A stretch of DNA of 64,000 nucleotides from Salinispora oceanensis (GCF_000383575.1 NZ_KB911579.1:1122221-1186220), one strand, 5' to 3'; numbered from the stretch's first letter, positions 35,836 to 45,304 are shown. Made by a program: numbers and translations. The notes: generated from the letters alone by a model not told the origin.

Positions 35836-36651
35836 GTGTCCGCGACCCCCCTGCTGGAGCTGCGCGGGATCGACAAGAGCTTCGGTCCCGTCCAGGTCCT
35901 GCGTGATGTCGCTCTCTCCGCCTTTCCCGGACAGGTGACCGCGCTGGTCGGCGACAACGGCGCCGGTAAGTCCACCCTGGTCAAGTGCATCAGCGGCATC
36001 TACCCGACCGACGCCGGTGAGTTCCTCTTCAACGGTCACCCGGTGAGCATCCACAACCCCCGCGACGCCGCCGCACTCGGCATCGAGGTCGTCTACCAGG
36101 ACCTCGCGCTCTGCGACAACCTCGACATCGTGCAGAACATGTTCCTCGGCCGGGAGAAGCGGCACGGCCTCGTGCTCGACGAGCCGACCATGGAGCAGAT
36201 GGCGGCGGACACGCTCGCCGGGCTCTCCGTCCGCACCGTCAAGTCGCTCCGCCAGCAGGTTTCCAGCCTCTCCGGAGGCCAACGGCAGACCGTGGCGATC
36301 GCCAAGGCGGTGCTCTGGAACAGCAAGGTCGTCATCCTGGACGAGCCGACCGCCGCGCTCGGGGTCGCGCAGACCGCACAGGTGCTCGAGTTGGTTCGCC
36401 GGCTGGCCGACAACGGCCTCGCGGTCGTACTCATCTCCCACAATATGAACGATGTCTTCGCCGTCTCCGACCGGATCGCCGCGCTCTACCTGGGCCAGAT
36501 GGTCGCCCAGGTGAAGACCACCGACATCACCCACGCCCAGATCGTTGAGCTGATCACCGCCGGCCGCTCCGGTGCGCTCGGGTTCAACGCGGGCAACGGA
36601 TCGAACGACACCGGCGGGGAGCCCGCCGCCGCCCCGGGAGCCGCCCGATGA
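35836..36651 (+). CDS. xylG: Sugar ABC transporter ATP-binding protein (single-domain XylG/FrcA type)
   Basis: 271 residues, one ATPase domain where classical XylG has two (about 500). Walker A GDNGAGKST (39-47), Q-loop EVVYQDLALCDNLD, signature SLSGGQRQTVAI, Walker B KVVILDEPTAALG and switch His in VLISHNMNDV. The tail after residue 240 is disordered, Gly/Ala-rich. The GTG at 35836 has AAGGAG 5 nt upstream. It overlaps the permease gene (ATGA). It should work as a homodimer with the permease below. Confidence 0.92.
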   Translation: MSATPLLELRGIDKSFGPVQVLRDVALSAFPGQVTALVGDNGAGKSTLVKCISGIYPTDAGEFLFNGHPVSIHNPRDAAALGIEVVYQDLALCDNLDIVQNMFLGREKRHGLVLDEPTMEQMAADTLAGLSVRTVKSLRQQVSSLSGGQRQTVAIAKAVLWNSKVVILDEPTAALGVAQTAQVLELVRRLADNGLAVVLISHNMNDVFAVSDRIAALYLGQMVAQVKTTDITHAQIVELITAGRSGALGFNAGNGSNDTGGEPAAAPGAAR

Positions 36652-37910
36652 CCAGCACCGCCCTCCCCGACCAGGAATCCGTGGCCACCCCCGCCGCCGT
36701 ACCCACCCTCACCAGCCACGTGCGCGGCTACCTCAGCCGGGTGCGCGGCGGGGAGATCGGTGCGCTACCCGCCGTCCTCGGCCTGATCGTGCTCTGCACC
36801 GTCTTCGCGATCATGCGGCCGTCGTTCCTCACCACCGCCAACTTCGCCAACCTGTTCACCCAGGGGGCAGCGGTCACGCTGATCGCCATGGGGCTGGTCT
36901 TCGTCCTGCTGCTCGGCGAGATCGATCTCTCCGCCGGCTTCGCCAGCGGAGTCTGTGCCGCGGTGCTGGCCAACGTGGTCACCGTCCTCGGCTACCCGTG
37001 GTACTTCGCGGTGCTCGCCGCTGTTCTCACCGGAGTGTTGATCGGCAGCGTGCTCGGCATGCTGGTCGCGAAGATCGGTATTCCGTCCTTCGTGGTCACC
37101 CTCGCCGGCTTCCTCGCCTTCCAGGGCATCGTGCTGCTGCTGATGGAGGAGGGCAGGAACATCTCGGTCCGCGACCCGGTGCTGGTGGCGATCGCGAACC
37201 GCAACCTGCCACCGGCTCTCGGCTGGGCCCTGGCCGGGCTCGCCGTCGCCGGCTACGCCGCGATCCAGGCGATGCGGTACCGCAGCCGTGCGGCCCGGGG
37301 CCTGGTCACCGACCCGCGCACCGTGGTCCTCGCCCGGGTTGTCGGGCTGGCCGCCGTGCTCGGCACGACGGTCTACCTCCTCAACCAGGAACGCAGCTTC
37401 AACGTCCTGATCAATTCACTCAAGGGCGTACCGATCGTGGTGCCGCTGATCGCAGTACTGCTGATCACCGGGACCTTCGTACTGCAGCGCACCAGCTACG
37501 GCCGGCACATCTACGCGGTCGGCGGCAACAAGGAAGCAGCCCGCCGAGCCGGCATCAACGTTGACCGGATCCGCATCTCCGTCTTCGTGATCTGCTCCGC
37601 GATGGCCGCGATCGGCGGCATTGTCGCCGCCAGCCGGGCCAACTCGGTCGACCCGAACACCGGTGGCAGTAACGTACTGCTCTACGCCGTCGGCGCGGCG
37701 GTGATCGGTGGCACCAGCCTCTTCGGTGGCAAGGGTCGGGTCCTCGACGCGGTGCTCGGCGGTGCGGTCGTCGCCGTGATCGACAATGGGATGGGTCTGA
37801 TGGGCTACAGCTCAGGGGTCAAGTACGTGGTAACCGGGGTGGTCCTACTCCTCGCCGCCAGTGTGGACGCGCTGTCCCGGCGTCGGGCCGCCGCCAGCGG
37901 CGGCCGCTGA
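36648..37910 (+). CDS. xylH: Sugar ABC transporter permease (XylH type)
   Basis: 420 residues with about ten membrane segments (BPD_transp_2 family). Family blocks: LTTANFANLFTQGAAVTLIA, VLLLGEIDLSAGFASGVCAA, the cytoplasmic loop GRHIYAVGGNKEAARRAGIN, and TGGSNVLLYAVGAAVIGGTS then GGKGRVLDA. A loop of about 80 residues in the middle matches the extended XylH form. Start ATG 36648 overlaps xylG by 4 nt. It forms the membrane channel for the sugar bound by XylF. Confidence 0.93.
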   Translation: MTSTALPDQESVATPAAVPTLTSHVRGYLSRVRGGEIGALPAVLGLIVLCTVFAIMRPSFLTTANFANLFTQGAAVTLIAMGLVFVLLLGEIDLSAGFASGVCAAVLANVVTVLGYPWYFAVLAAVLTGVLIGSVLGMLVAKIGIPSFVVTLAGFLAFQGIVLLLMEEGRNISVRDPVLVAIANRNLPPALGWALAGLAVAGYAAIQAMRYRSRAARGLVTDPRTVVLARVVGLAAVLGTTVYLLNQERSFNVLINSLKGVPIVVPLIAVLLITGTFVLQRTSYGRHIYAVGGNKEAARRAGINVDRIRISVFVICSAMAAIGGIVAASRANSVDPNTGGSNVLLYAVGAAVIGGTSLFGGKGRVLDAVLGGAVVAVIDNGMGLMGYSSGVKYVVTGVVLLLAASVDALSRRRAAASGGR

Positions 37911-37974
37911 CCGGGCCGGCCCGACCAGACCAACGACGCCGCCCCGCCACCGCACTGAGGAGCAGTACGCCGCG

Positions 37975-39156
37975 ATGCGCGCAGGACCGAGCCAGGATGA
38001 GATCCGTCGGCAGAACCTCGGAGCGCTGCTGCGGTACGTCCACATGCACGGGGCGACGTCCCGGGCCGAACTGACCACCACGCTGGGGCTGAACCGCAGC
38101 ACCATCGGCGCACTCACCACCGACCTCGCCGCGGCCGGCCTGGTGAGCGAGGGGGCGCCGAAGGAGACCGGCCGGGCCGGACGACCGTCGCTGGTCGTCC
38201 GGCCCGAGTCGACCCGGGTGCACGCCTACGCGTACAGCATCGAGGTGGACCGGCTGCGGGCCGCGCGGATCGGGCTCGGTGGCGGGGTGCTCGACCGGCG
38301 GGAACTGGCGCGGCCACGGGGCATCACCGCCGCCGAGGCCGCGCCGTTGCTGGCCCGGGCAGCGCGGGAGATGCAACAGTCCCTGCCGGCCGATGCGATC
38401 TGCATCGGCGCGGGCGTCGCCGTCTGCGGCCTGGTCCGCCGGGACGACGGACTGGTCCGGCTCGGCCCCACGATGGGCTGGGTGGACGAGCCGATCGGTG
38501 CGGCGATCGGCGCCGAGCTGGGGCCGGACGTTCCGGTCGTCGTCGGCAACGTCGCCGACGTGGCGGCCTTCGCCGAACACACCCGCGGCGCCGCCACCGG
38601 CTGCGACAACCTGATCTACCTCTACGGCGATGTCGGCGTCGGCGCCGGCATCATCGCCGGTGGGCGTCGGCTGACCGGACACGGCGGCTACGGCGGCGAG
38701 GTCGGACACATGGTGGTCCGGCGGGACGGCACCCGCTGCGAGTGCGGGTCGCGGGGCTGCTGGGAGACGGAGATCGGCGAACACGGTCTGCTGCGGGCCG
38801 CCGGCCGCTCCGACACCCAGGGCCGAGACGCGTTGCTGGCTGTCTTTGAGGCCGCCGACCGGGGCGACGCCCAAGCCCAGACCGCGGTCCGCACCGCCGG
38901 AGACTGGCTCGGCTTCGGCGTGGCCAACCTCGTCAACATCTTCAACCCGGAGTTGGTCATCTTCGGCGGTGCGATGCGGGACCTCTACCTGGCCGCCGCC
39001 GCCCAGGTGCGCAGTCGACTCAACGCCAGCGCCCTGCCCGCCTGTGTGGAGCACGTCCGGCTGCGCACCCCCGAACTCGGCGACGACGCCGCCCTGATCG
39101 GCGCGGCCGAACTCGCCTTCGAACGGCTCCTCGCCGACCCGCTCGACGTCAGTTAA
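37975..39156 (+). CDS. ROK-family transcriptional regulator (XylR-like)
   Basis: 393 residues. The N-terminal winged helix (RRQNLGALLRYVHMHGATSR, then AELTTTLGLNRSTIGALTTD) precedes a sugar kinase-like ROK domain. That domain carries YLYGDVGVGAGIIAGG, the His of GYGGEVGHMVV and the zinc motif CECGSRGCWE. The ATG at 37975 has GAGGAG 12 nt upstream. It lies 64 nt behind the permease gene and is probably the repressor of the xyl operon, released by the sugar. Whether it also controls itself through the operon promoter is inference. Confidence 0.92.
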   Translation: MRAGPSQDEIRRQNLGALLRYVHMHGATSRAELTTTLGLNRSTIGALTTDLAAAGLVSEGAPKETGRAGRPSLVVRPESTRVHAYAYSIEVDRLRAARIGLGGGVLDRRELARPRGITAAEAAPLLARAAREMQQSLPADAICIGAGVAVCGLVRRDDGLVRLGPTMGWVDEPIGAAIGAELGPDVPVVVGNVADVAAFAEHTRGAATGCDNLIYLYGDVGVGAGIIAGGRRLTGHGGYGGEVGHMVVRRDGTRCECGSRGCWETEIGEHGLLRAAGRSDTQGRDALLAVFEAADRGDAQAQTAVRTAGDWLGFGVANLVNIFNPELVIFGGAMRDLYLAAAAQVRSRLNASALPACVEHVRLRTPELGDDAALIGAAELAFERLLADPLDVS

Positions 39157-39188
39157 GCCCGTCCTCGGGGGACTGATCGGCGCGGGGA

Positions 39189-39443
39189 TCAGCGATCGAC
39201 CGGCGTGAAGTCCCAGGAGTACGGGGGACGCGCGACCAGGGTCACCGGCGCGTCGGGCAGCGGACGGGGGTTGCCCCGCCACTTCGAGATCACCACGACC
39301 CGGTGATCGGTGGAGGAGAAGACCTCGCTGGAGACGTGCAACGGGTCGTGTTCGAACTCCGGCAGGGCGGTCTCGCACACCCAGGTAATCAGGTCGGCCA
39401 TCCCGTACGGCTCGGCCCGTACCTCCCACATCCGCACGATCAT
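39189..39443 (-). CDS. Small protein of unknown function downstream of tsaD
   Basis: 84 residues. Starts MIVRMWEVRAEPYGMADLIT and runs through an acidic helix to SSTDHRVVVISKWRGNPRPL, a beta-alpha-beta pattern reminiscent of ABM-type ferredoxin-like small proteins. That is a resemblance only. The ATG at 39443 has GGGGAGGAG 5 nt upstream, which overlaps the tsaD stop codon, so translation is coupled to tsaD. It is convergent with the ROK gene. A function cannot be assigned. Confidence 0.72.
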   Translation of the reverse strand: MIVRMWEVRAEPYGMADLITWVCETALPEFEHDPLHVSSEVFSSTDHRVVVISKWRGNPRPLPDAPVTLVARPPYSWDFTPVDR

Positions 39444-39445
39444 GT

Positions 39446-40504
39446 CTACTCCTCCCCGGTAACACTGACTGTCGTCAGTGGCATCGCCGAATCGGCGGGC
39501 AGGTCCAGGCGGCTCGGCGCGACACCGGCGGCGACCAGGTGTGAGCCGAGCGCGGCGACCATCGCGCCGTTGTCCGTACACAACTTCGGGCGGGGCGTTC
39601 GCACCCGGATGTCGTACTTGGCCGCGCGCTGCTCGGCCATCGCCCGCAGCCGCGAGTTGGCCGCCACTCCGCCCCCGATCACCAGGGTCTGCACCCCGCT
39701 GGACCGGCAGGCATCCAGTGCCTTCCCGATCAGCACGTCGCAAACCGCCTCTTGGAAGGAGGCGGCGACATCGGCGACCGGGATCGGCTCGCCGGCCCGT
39801 TGCCGACGCTCCACCCAACGCGCCACCGCGGTCTTCAACCCGGAGAAGGAGAAGTCGTAACGGTGCGCTGCCAGGTCCTTGGCCGCGGTCAACCCGCGGG
39901 GGAACGCGATGGCCGCCGGGTCACCGGCGCCCGCCGCTCGATCGATGTACGGGCCACCGGGGAAGGGCAGCCCGAGGAGACGGGCGACCTTGTCGAACGC
40001 CTCACCGGCCGCGTCGTCGATCGTGGCGCCGAGCGGGGTGACGCCGTGGGCCAGGTCGTCAACGAGCAGCAGCGACGAGTGCCCGCCCGAGACCAGCAGG
40101 GCGATCGCCGGCTCGGGTAGCGGCCCGTGTTCCAGGGTGTCCACGGCGACGTGCGCCGCCAGGTGGTTCACGCCGTACACCGGCTTGTCGGCGGCGACCG
40201 CGTACCCCTTGGCCGCGGCGACCCCGACCAGCAGCGCCCCGGCCAGACCGGGGCCGGAGGTTACCGCGATGGCATCGACGTCAGCGAGCGTCACCCCCGC
40301 CTCCGTCAACGCCCGGTCCATCGTCGGGACGATCGCCTCCAGGTGGGCCCGACTGGCCACCTCCGGCACCACCCCGCCGAACCGGGCGTGCTCCTCGACG
40401 CTGCTGGCCAACGCGTCGGCGAGCAGGGTGTGTCCCCGGACAATACCGACCCCGGTCTCGTCGCAGGACGTCTCGATCCCCAGGACCAGGGGTTCGTCAG
40501 CCAT
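39446..40504 (-). CDS. tsaD: tRNA N6-adenosine threonylcarbamoyltransferase
   Basis: 352 residues. Transfers the threonylcarbamoyl group to A37 of ANN-decoding tRNAs together with TsaB and TsaE. The metal site is VNHLAAHVA (His114, His118). Other ASKHA blocks: [47 protein letters not shown] and [13 protein letters not shown], plus the late Asp of [14 protein letters not shown] at 40504 overlaps the rimI gene by 8 nt. The order tsaE-ung-tsaB-rimI-tsaD keeps the whole t6A set on one strand. Confidence 0.97.
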   Translation of the reverse strand: MADEPLVLGIETSCDETGVGIVRGHTLLADALASSVEEHARFGGVVPEVASRAHLEAIVPTMDRALTEAGVTLADVDAIAVTSGPGLAGALLVGVAAAKGYAVAADKPVYGVNHLAAHVAVDTLEHGPLPEPAIALLVSGGHSSLLLVDDLAHGVTPLGATIDDAAGEAFDKVARLLGLPFPGGPYIDRAAGAGDPAAIAFPRGLTAAKDLAAHRYDFSFSGLKTAVARWVERRQRAGEPIPVADVAASFQEAVCDVLIGKALDACRSSGVQTLVIGGGVAANSRLRAMAEQRAAKYDIRVRTPRPKLCTDNGAMVAALGSHLVAAGVAPSRLDLPADSAMPLTTVSVTGEE

Positions 40505-41000
40505 CGGTCAACTCCTCGTCCCGGCGCATGACCAACGCGTCGGTGTTGCTCGGCTGGTAGTACCCGCGCCGCACCCCGATCGCCTCGAAGCCATGCGCCG
40601 CGTAAAGCTTCTGCGCCGGGGCGTTGTCCGCGGCCACCTCCAGGAGAATGCCGCGGACCCGCAGTCGCGCCGCCTCGGCCAACAAGGCGCGCAGCAGCAG
40701 CCGCCCGACCCCCCGCCGCTGCGCGGCCCGGCAGACGGCGATGTTCTGCACCCACGCCTCCTCGCCGCCGACTGCGGTGAGGCCCGCGTAGCCGAGCAGG
40801 GCTCCCCCCTCGGTCGCCACCAGGTAGTGGTGCCCGTTGGCGAGTTCGTTCCAGAACATCGCGGCCGACCACTGCTCGACACCGAAGAGGTCCGCCTCGA
40901 TCGGCAGCACCTCGGCGATGTGCCACCAGCGAAACCGCTCCAGCTGAATGCCGCTCCCGCCGCCAGCCGGTTCGCCACCCCGGTCCGCTCCCCCACTCAC
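40497..41000 (-). CDS. rimI: Ribosomal protein S18 alanine N-acetyltransferase
   Basis: 167 residues, GNAT fold. Acetyl-CoA loop [12 protein letters not shown], beta5 region [20 protein letters not shown] then [15 protein letters not shown], the RimI signature ending. The N-terminal 20 residues are Gly-rich and not conserved-looking. The GTG at 41000 overlaps the tsaB stop (GTGA). The tsaB-rimI-tsaD linkage is widespread in bacteria and supports the RimI assignment over other GNATs. Confidence 0.93.
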   Translation of the reverse strand: MSGGADRGGEPAGGGSGIQLERFRWWHIAEVLPIEADLFGVEQWSAAMFWNELANGHHYLVATEGGALLGYAGLTAVGGEEAWVQNIAVCRAAQRRGVGRLLLRALLAEAARLRVRGILLEVAADNAPAQKLYAAHGFEAIGVRRGYYQPSNTDALVMRRDEELTDG

Positions 41001-41674
41001 GGCAGGACCGACTTGCGGCCCGCCGCGGCGACCGCGTCCGGGCGCCGTAGGTAAAGCGGGGTGAGCGGCTCACCGGGGGCACCGGCGGCGATCCGCTCCG
41101 CCGCGAGCCGCGCCAGGGCCACCGGCAGCGGGTAGCGGGGCTCATCGGCGACCGGCAGCTCCAGCGTCGCCGCGTACCGGTGCGCGCCGTCGCCGATCGC
41201 GGCGACAACCGCCAGGTCACGGGCGCGCGCGGCGGCGACCGCCGGAGCCGAGACCTCGGGGCCGACGATCCGTTGGCCGGCCCCGTCGTACACCGCCCAG
41301 TAGATCTCCCGGCGGCGCGCGTCGGTCGCCGCCAGGACCGGCTCGCCGGCGGCGGCCGGGAAGCCGACGGCGTCCAGCGAACAGACCCCGTAGGTCGGCA
41401 GGCCGAGCGCCTGCCCCATTGTGGCAGCGGTGACCAGCCCCACCCGCAGCCCGGTGAACGGGCCCGGCCCGAGGCCGGCGACGATCGCACCGAGAGCGGA
41501 GGGGCGCGCACCGAGGTCGGCCAGGACCGCGTCAACCTGTGGGGCGAGCAACTCGCCATGGGCTCGGGCGTCAACGGCGCAGCGCTGCGCCCGCATCTCG
41601 ACGCCGGCCGCCGTGACCTCCACCAACGCGGCGATCACCGCGGGGGTCGAGCTGTCCACCACCAGTACGAGCAC
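40997..41674 (-). CDS. tsaB: t6A biosynthesis protein TsaB
   Basis: 225 residues. The ASKHA-like N-terminus is LVLVVDSSTPAVIAALVEV, then VDAVLADLGARPSALGAIVA and GLGPGPFTGLRVGLVTA with TMGQALGLPTYGVCSLDAV. It scaffolds TsaD and TsaE and has no catalysis of its own. The GTG at 41674 has no ribosome site, but TAGGCT lies 8 nt upstream. It is translationally coupled to rimI. A 24-bp duplication separates it from ung. Confidence 0.95.
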   Translation of the reverse strand: MLVLVVDSSTPAVIAALVEVTAAGVEMRAQRCAVDARAHGELLAPQVDAVLADLGARPSALGAIVAGLGPGPFTGLRVGLVTAATMGQALGLPTYGVCSLDAVGFPAAAGEPVLAATDARRREIYWAVYDGAGQRIVGPEVSAPAVAAARARDLAVVAAIGDGAHRYAATLELPVADEPRYPLPVALARLAAERIAAGAPGEPLTPLYLRRPDAVAAAGRKSVLP

Positions 41675-41682
41675 GGTGAACC

Positions 41683-41688
41683 AGCCTA
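41683..41688 (-). promoter_or_regulatory. TAGGCT -10-like element of tsaB
   Basis: TAGGCT on the minus strand ends 8 nt before the tsaB GTG, suggesting that tsaB-rimI-tsaD has its own promoter with an almost absent leader. Confidence 0.5.
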
Positions 41689-41720
41689 GCCGCCCGGCCG
41701 CCGGACCCGGCCCCGCCCCG

Positions 41721-41768
41721 GCCGAGTGGTCAGGCGGCGGCGCGGCCGAGTGGTCAGGCGGCGGCGCG
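41721..41768. repeat. 24-bp perfect tandem duplication covering the ung stop codon
   Basis: Two identical 24-bp units (41721-41744, 41745-41768). Each encodes, on the minus strand, an Arg-Ala-Ala-Ala-stop end, so the ung terminus including its TGA is duplicated behind the gene. Confidence 0.93.
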
Positions 41769-42455
41769 TTCCCAGTCGATCGTCGGCAGACCGGCGTCGG
41801 CGAGTGCCTTGTTGGCCGCGCTGAACGGGCGGCTGCCCAGGAAACCCCGCGGGTTCATCGGGCTGGGGTGCCCCGCCTCCAGCACCACGTGGCTCGGGTT
41901 TGTCACCAACGCCGCCTTCTTCCGCGCATACCCGCCCCAGAGCAGGAAGACCACCCGGTGCTGCACCGCGTTCAGCGCCCGAATCGTCGCGTTGGTGAAG
42001 TCCTCCCAGCCGCGGTTGGCGTGCGAGCCGGGGCTGGCCTCGCGGACCGTCAACACCGAGTTGAGCAGCAGCACACCCTGCTCGGCCCAGCCACCCAGAT
42101 TTCCACCGGCCGGCCTCGGCACGCCCAGGTCGGCACCGAGCTCCTTGAAGACGTTGCGCAGTGAGGGCGGCGTCGGCACCCCGGGGCGGACGCTGAAGCT
42201 CAGCCCGTGCGCCTGCCCGGCCCGGTGATAGGGGTCCTGGCCGAGAATCACCACCCGGGTCTCCGTCGGCGGGCAGAGCTGGTAGGCCGAGAAGAGGTCC
42301 GCCACGGGCGGAAAGACGGTCTGGGTGGCGTACTCCTGCGCGACGAAACCGGCGAGCGCCGCGGTGCGGGCCGGGTCGAGCTGTGGGGCGAGCGCGGACC
42401 GCCACTCCGGCGGCAGCAAGGCCAGCAGATCCAGGGTGGGTGCGTCGTCGGGCAT
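41754..42455 (-). CDS. ung: Uracil-DNA glycosylase
   Basis: 233 residues. Removes uracil from DNA. The active-site blocks of family 1 are complete: water-activating Asp in VVILGQDPYHRAGQAHGL, uracil-binding LLLNSVLTVREA with Asn, and the His loop GHPSPMNPRGFLG. ATG at 42455 has GGAAAGG upstream. It lies between tsaE and tsaB on the same strand, an insertion into the t6A gene order. The last residues come from a tandem-duplicated 24-bp unit. Confidence 0.96.
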   Translation of the reverse strand: MPDDAPTLDLLALLPPEWRSALAPQLDPARTAALAGFVAQEYATQTVFPPVADLFSAYQLCPPTETRVVILGQDPYHRAGQAHGLSFSVRPGVPTPPSLRNVFKELGADLGVPRPAGGNLGGWAEQGVLLLNSVLTVREASPGSHANRGWEDFTNATIRALNAVQHRVVFLLWGGYARKKAALVTNPSHVVLEAGHPSPMNPRGFLGSRPFSAANKALADAGLPTIDWERAAA

Positions 42456-42567
42456 CAGCGGCCTTTCCGGTCGGGGCGTCCCGCGCACTCTAGTCGCCGG
42501 CTCCGACAGCACCGGCCGCCTCCCCGCGCCACCGGACGAGGCTGCCCCGGGTGGTTTGTCGCTGCTG

Positions 42568-43077
42568 TCAGCTGTCGATGAATCCGGGGGCGCCGGTCAA
42601 CCGGGCACTCCAGTCGCCACCGACCGGTTCCAGGTCGACCAGCCGGGTGTCGTCCTCGCGCCGGTCGATCCGAACCCAGAGGTGCTCCGCGACGAGTTGC
42701 TCGGCGAGCCCTTCGCCCCACTCGACCACGGTCACCGCCTCGTCCACCGACGCGTCCAGGTCCAGGTCGTCAAGCTCGGCACGGGGGTCGCTCGCATCGC
42801 CCAGGCGGTACGCGTCGGCGTGTACGAGGGGCAGCGAGCCGCCCCGAACCGGATCGGGCTGGTGTACCCGCGCGATCACGAAGGTCGGGGAGGTTACCGC
42901 CCCGGCCACTCCCAGACCGGCGCCGATGCCCTGGGTGAGGGCCGTCTTGCCGGCACCGAGGGGACCCGTCAGCAGCAGCAGGTCCCCCGCCCGGAGGAGG
43001 CCGGCCAGCCGACGGCCGAAGGCGTGCGTGTCCGCGGCGGTCGGCAGGGTGAATCGGATCGGCCGGCCGGGGTTCAC
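42568..43077 (-). CDS. tsaE: tRNA threonylcarbamoyladenosine biosynthesis ATPase TsaE
   Basis: 169 residues. Walker A GPLGAGKTALTQG at about 39-51, then VTSPTFVIARVHQ (switch region), HADAYRLGDASDP and VVEWGEGLAEQL. Binds and hydrolyses ATP to reset the TsaB-TsaD complex. The GTG at 43077 overlaps the hydrolase stop (GTGA), so it is coupled to the upstream gene. Confidence 0.96.
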   Translation of the reverse strand: MNPGRPIRFTLPTAADTHAFGRRLAGLLRAGDLLLLTGPLGAGKTALTQGIGAGLGVAGAVTSPTFVIARVHQPDPVRGGSLPLVHADAYRLGDASDPRAELDDLDLDASVDEAVTVVEWGEGLAEQLVAEHLWVRIDRREDDTRLVDLEPVGGDWSARLTGAPGFIDS

Positions 43078-44168
43078 AGCTCCTCCAGGAACCGGGTCAA
43101 CGCCGCGTTCACCTCGTCGGCGTGCTCCAACATCACCACATGCCCACTGTCGGGGATCTTGACGAACTCAGCGTGCGGCAGCCGGCGGACGATCTCTTCC
43201 GAGTGCGCCACCGGCGTGATCATGTCTTTCTCGCCAACCAGCACCAGCACCGGCGCGCTGGCGAGCGCCGCCAATGCCGGGAACCGGGAGTGGGTGGCGA
43301 GCGTTCGCAGATAGCGGGTGACGGTGTCGGCGGAGGTCCGGGAATTCATCTCCTCGACGTAGGAGACCAGAGCCGGGCTGGGGTGACCGGCGCCGAAGCC
43401 ATACCGGCGGGTGAGCAGCCAGGCCACGTTGGAGGTGGACCGACGCGCTCGGTCGATCACTGGGCTCCCGTAGCGGGCGGCGTTGCTCATCAGGTGCAGC
43501 ACCGGCGAACCGACCCGCCCCAGCAGTGCCGGGGCGACCAGCTTGGTCTCGGCGAGCAGCCCGCCCGAGGTGGCCAACAACACGGTGCCCACCACCCGGT
43601 CCCCGAACAGCTCCGGGAAGAGTTCCGCGAACGCCATGATGGTCATGCCACCCATCGAGTGGCCGACCAGCACCAGCGGGCCCTCCGGCGCGGCCCGGTC
43701 GATCACCGCGCGCAGGGTCCGGCCGAGCGCGGTCAGGTCGTACTCGCCGGTTTCCAGCTGGCCGGAGCGCCCGTGCCCCGGCTGGTCGTACGCCACGATT
43801 CGGTGCTCGCCCCGGGCGGCGAGCACCTTGCGCTGGAAGTGGAAGGTGCCCTGGTCCAGGCAGAACCCGTGCACCAGCACGATGGTGGGGTTCCCGCTGA
43901 TCGGCCGCGCCGGCTCGACCACCTCCACGTGGATGTCGGTGCCGTCCGGCATCTCCACCCGCAGCGCCTCGTCGAACCGCTGCGCACCGAAGTCCTCGCC
44001 GGCGTACCGGTCGGTGGGATCGGCCTTCAGCCGACGGACCAGCGCGCGTTCGGTCGCGACGCCGGCGACGAGACCGGCGGCCGCGACACCAACGGCGGCC
44101 AACGCGCCGATCGCAGCCCGGGGGTGGCTGGCTCGGGGCAGCGGAACCCGGAACCGGGACGACGTCAT
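43074..44168 (-). CDS. Alpha/beta-fold hydrolase with N-terminal membrane anchor
   Basis: 364 residues. A hydrophobic N-terminal segment (about 17-40) suggests a membrane anchor or signal. The catalytic domain has the oxyanion-loop start LVHGFCLDQGTFHFQRK, nucleophile Ser171 in LVGHSMGGMTI, the Asp in VLVGEKDMITP and the His in DSGHVVMLEHAD. It overlaps alr by 4 nt and tsaE by 4 nt, an arrangement also seen in mycobacteria (alr, hydrolase, tsaE). The substrate (ester, lipid or peptidoglycan-related) is unknown. Confidence 0.9.
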   Translation of the reverse strand: MTSSRFRVPLPRASHPRAAIGALAAVGVAAAGLVAGVATERALVRRLKADPTDRYAGEDFGAQRFDEALRVEMPDGTDIHVEVVEPARPISGNPTIVLVHGFCLDQGTFHFQRKVLAARGEHRIVAYDQPGHGRSGQLETGEYDLTALGRTLRAVIDRAAPEGPLVLVGHSMGGMTIMAFAELFPELFGDRVVGTVLLATSGGLLAETKLVAPALLGRVGSPVLHLMSNAARYGSPVIDRARRSTSNVAWLLTRRYGFGAGHPSPALVSYVEEMNSRTSADTVTRYLRTLATHSRFPALAALASAPVLVLVGEKDMITPVAHSEEIVRRLPHAEFVKIPDSGHVVMLEHADEVNAALTRFLEEL

Positions 44169-45283
44169 GGCCGCTCGCCGTCGTAGCAGCGGGGCACCCG
44201 GGTGCTGCCGAATCGGGTGACGATCTCATAGTTGATCGTGCCGACCGCCTCGGCCCAGTCGTCGGCGGTGGGCTCCCCGTTCCGGCCGGCGCCGAAGAGG
44301 GTGGCCACATCTCCCGGCGCCACCGCATCATCGCCGCAGTCGAGCACGAACTGGTCCATGCAGACCCGACCGGAGATGGTCCGCCGGACGCCACCGAGCT
44401 GCACCGGGCCGCTGTTGGACGCGTCCCGGGGAACCCCGTCGGCGTACCCGAGTGGAATCACGGCGAGGTTGCTCACCCGTTCGGTGGTGTACGTGTGGCC
44501 GTAGGAGACCCCGGTCCCCGCCGGGACCTGCTTGGTGAGCATCACCCGGGCCCGAGCGGTCATGGCCGGTCGCAGGCCGAAGCGCTCCCCGGCCACCGGT
44601 GAGAGCCCGTAGACGGCCAGCCCGGGACGGACCAGGTCGAAGTGGGCGTCCGGCCGGGTCAGTGTGGCCGCCGAGTTGGCCAGGTGGCGGTAGCGCGGGC
44701 GCAGCCCCGCCCTCTCCACCATGCTCAGCCCTTCGTGGAAAACAGCGAGCTGCCGGTCGGTGGTCGGGTGTCCGGGCGCGTCGGCGTACACGAAGTGGCT
44801 CCACACCCCCACCACCTCAACCGCGCCGTCAGCCTGCGCCTTCGCCGCGGCATCGAGCAGCTCCGGCCACTGCGAGACGGTCGCGCCACCCCGGGACAGC
44901 CCAGTGTCGATCTTGAGGTGCAGTCGGGCTGGACGCCCGGCCACCCGGCCCGCCTCGACCATCTCGTCGAGCTGCGCCACGCTGGCCGCACCGAGGTCAA
45001 CACCGGCCAGCACCCCTTGGTGTAACGGCAGGCCCGGCGCGAGCAGCCAGGCCAAAATCGGCACGGTGATCCCGGCCCGGCGCAGGGTGAGGGCCTCGTC
45101 GAGGGTGCAGACACCGAGCCAGTCGGCACCACCATCCAGCGCGGCGTGGGCGGCCGGGACCATGCCGTGGCCGTACCCGTCCCCCTTGACCACCGCCATC
45201 AACTCGGCGGCGCTGCCGGAGCGCAACCAACTCACGTTCTCACGGATCGCGTCAAGGTCGACGCGTACCTCGGCCTGCCACAT
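44165..45283 (-). CDS. alr: Alanine racemase
   Basis: 372 residues, PLP enzyme that makes D-alanine for peptidoglycan. PLP Lys33 in AVVKGDGYGHGMV; barrel blocks HLKIDTGLSRGG, VWSHFVYADAPGHP and RPGLAVYG; C-terminal catalytic Tyr in GTGVSYGHTYTT and VCMDQFVLDCG. The ATG at 45283 is preferred over a GTG two codons upstream because TAGGCT ends exactly 6 nt before the ATG. It starts a run of overlapping genes that continues to tsaE. Confidence 0.96.
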   Translation of the reverse strand: MWQAEVRVDLDAIRENVSWLRSGSAAELMAVVKGDGYGHGMVPAAHAALDGGADWLGVCTLDEALTLRRAGITVPILAWLLAPGLPLHQGVLAGVDLGAASVAQLDEMVEAGRVAGRPARLHLKIDTGLSRGGATVSQWPELLDAAAKAQADGAVEVVGVWSHFVYADAPGHPTTDRQLAVFHEGLSMVERAGLRPRYRHLANSAATLTRPDAHFDLVRPGLAVYGLSPVAGERFGLRPAMTARARVMLTKQVPAGTGVSYGHTYTTERVSNLAVIPLGYADGVPRDASNSGPVQLGGVRRTISGRVCMDQFVLDCGDDAVAPGDVATLFGAGRNGEPTADDWAEAVGTINYEIVTRFGSTRVPRCYDGERP

Positions 45284-45289
45284 GCCCAC

Positions 45290-45295
45290 AGCCTA
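45290..45295 (-). promoter_or_regulatory. TAGGCT -10-like element of alr
   Basis: Ends 6 nt before the ATG at 45283 on the minus strand. The spacing supports a leaderless alr message and decides between two possible starts. Confidence 0.55.
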
Positions 45296-45304
45296 CTGAG
45301 TTGA

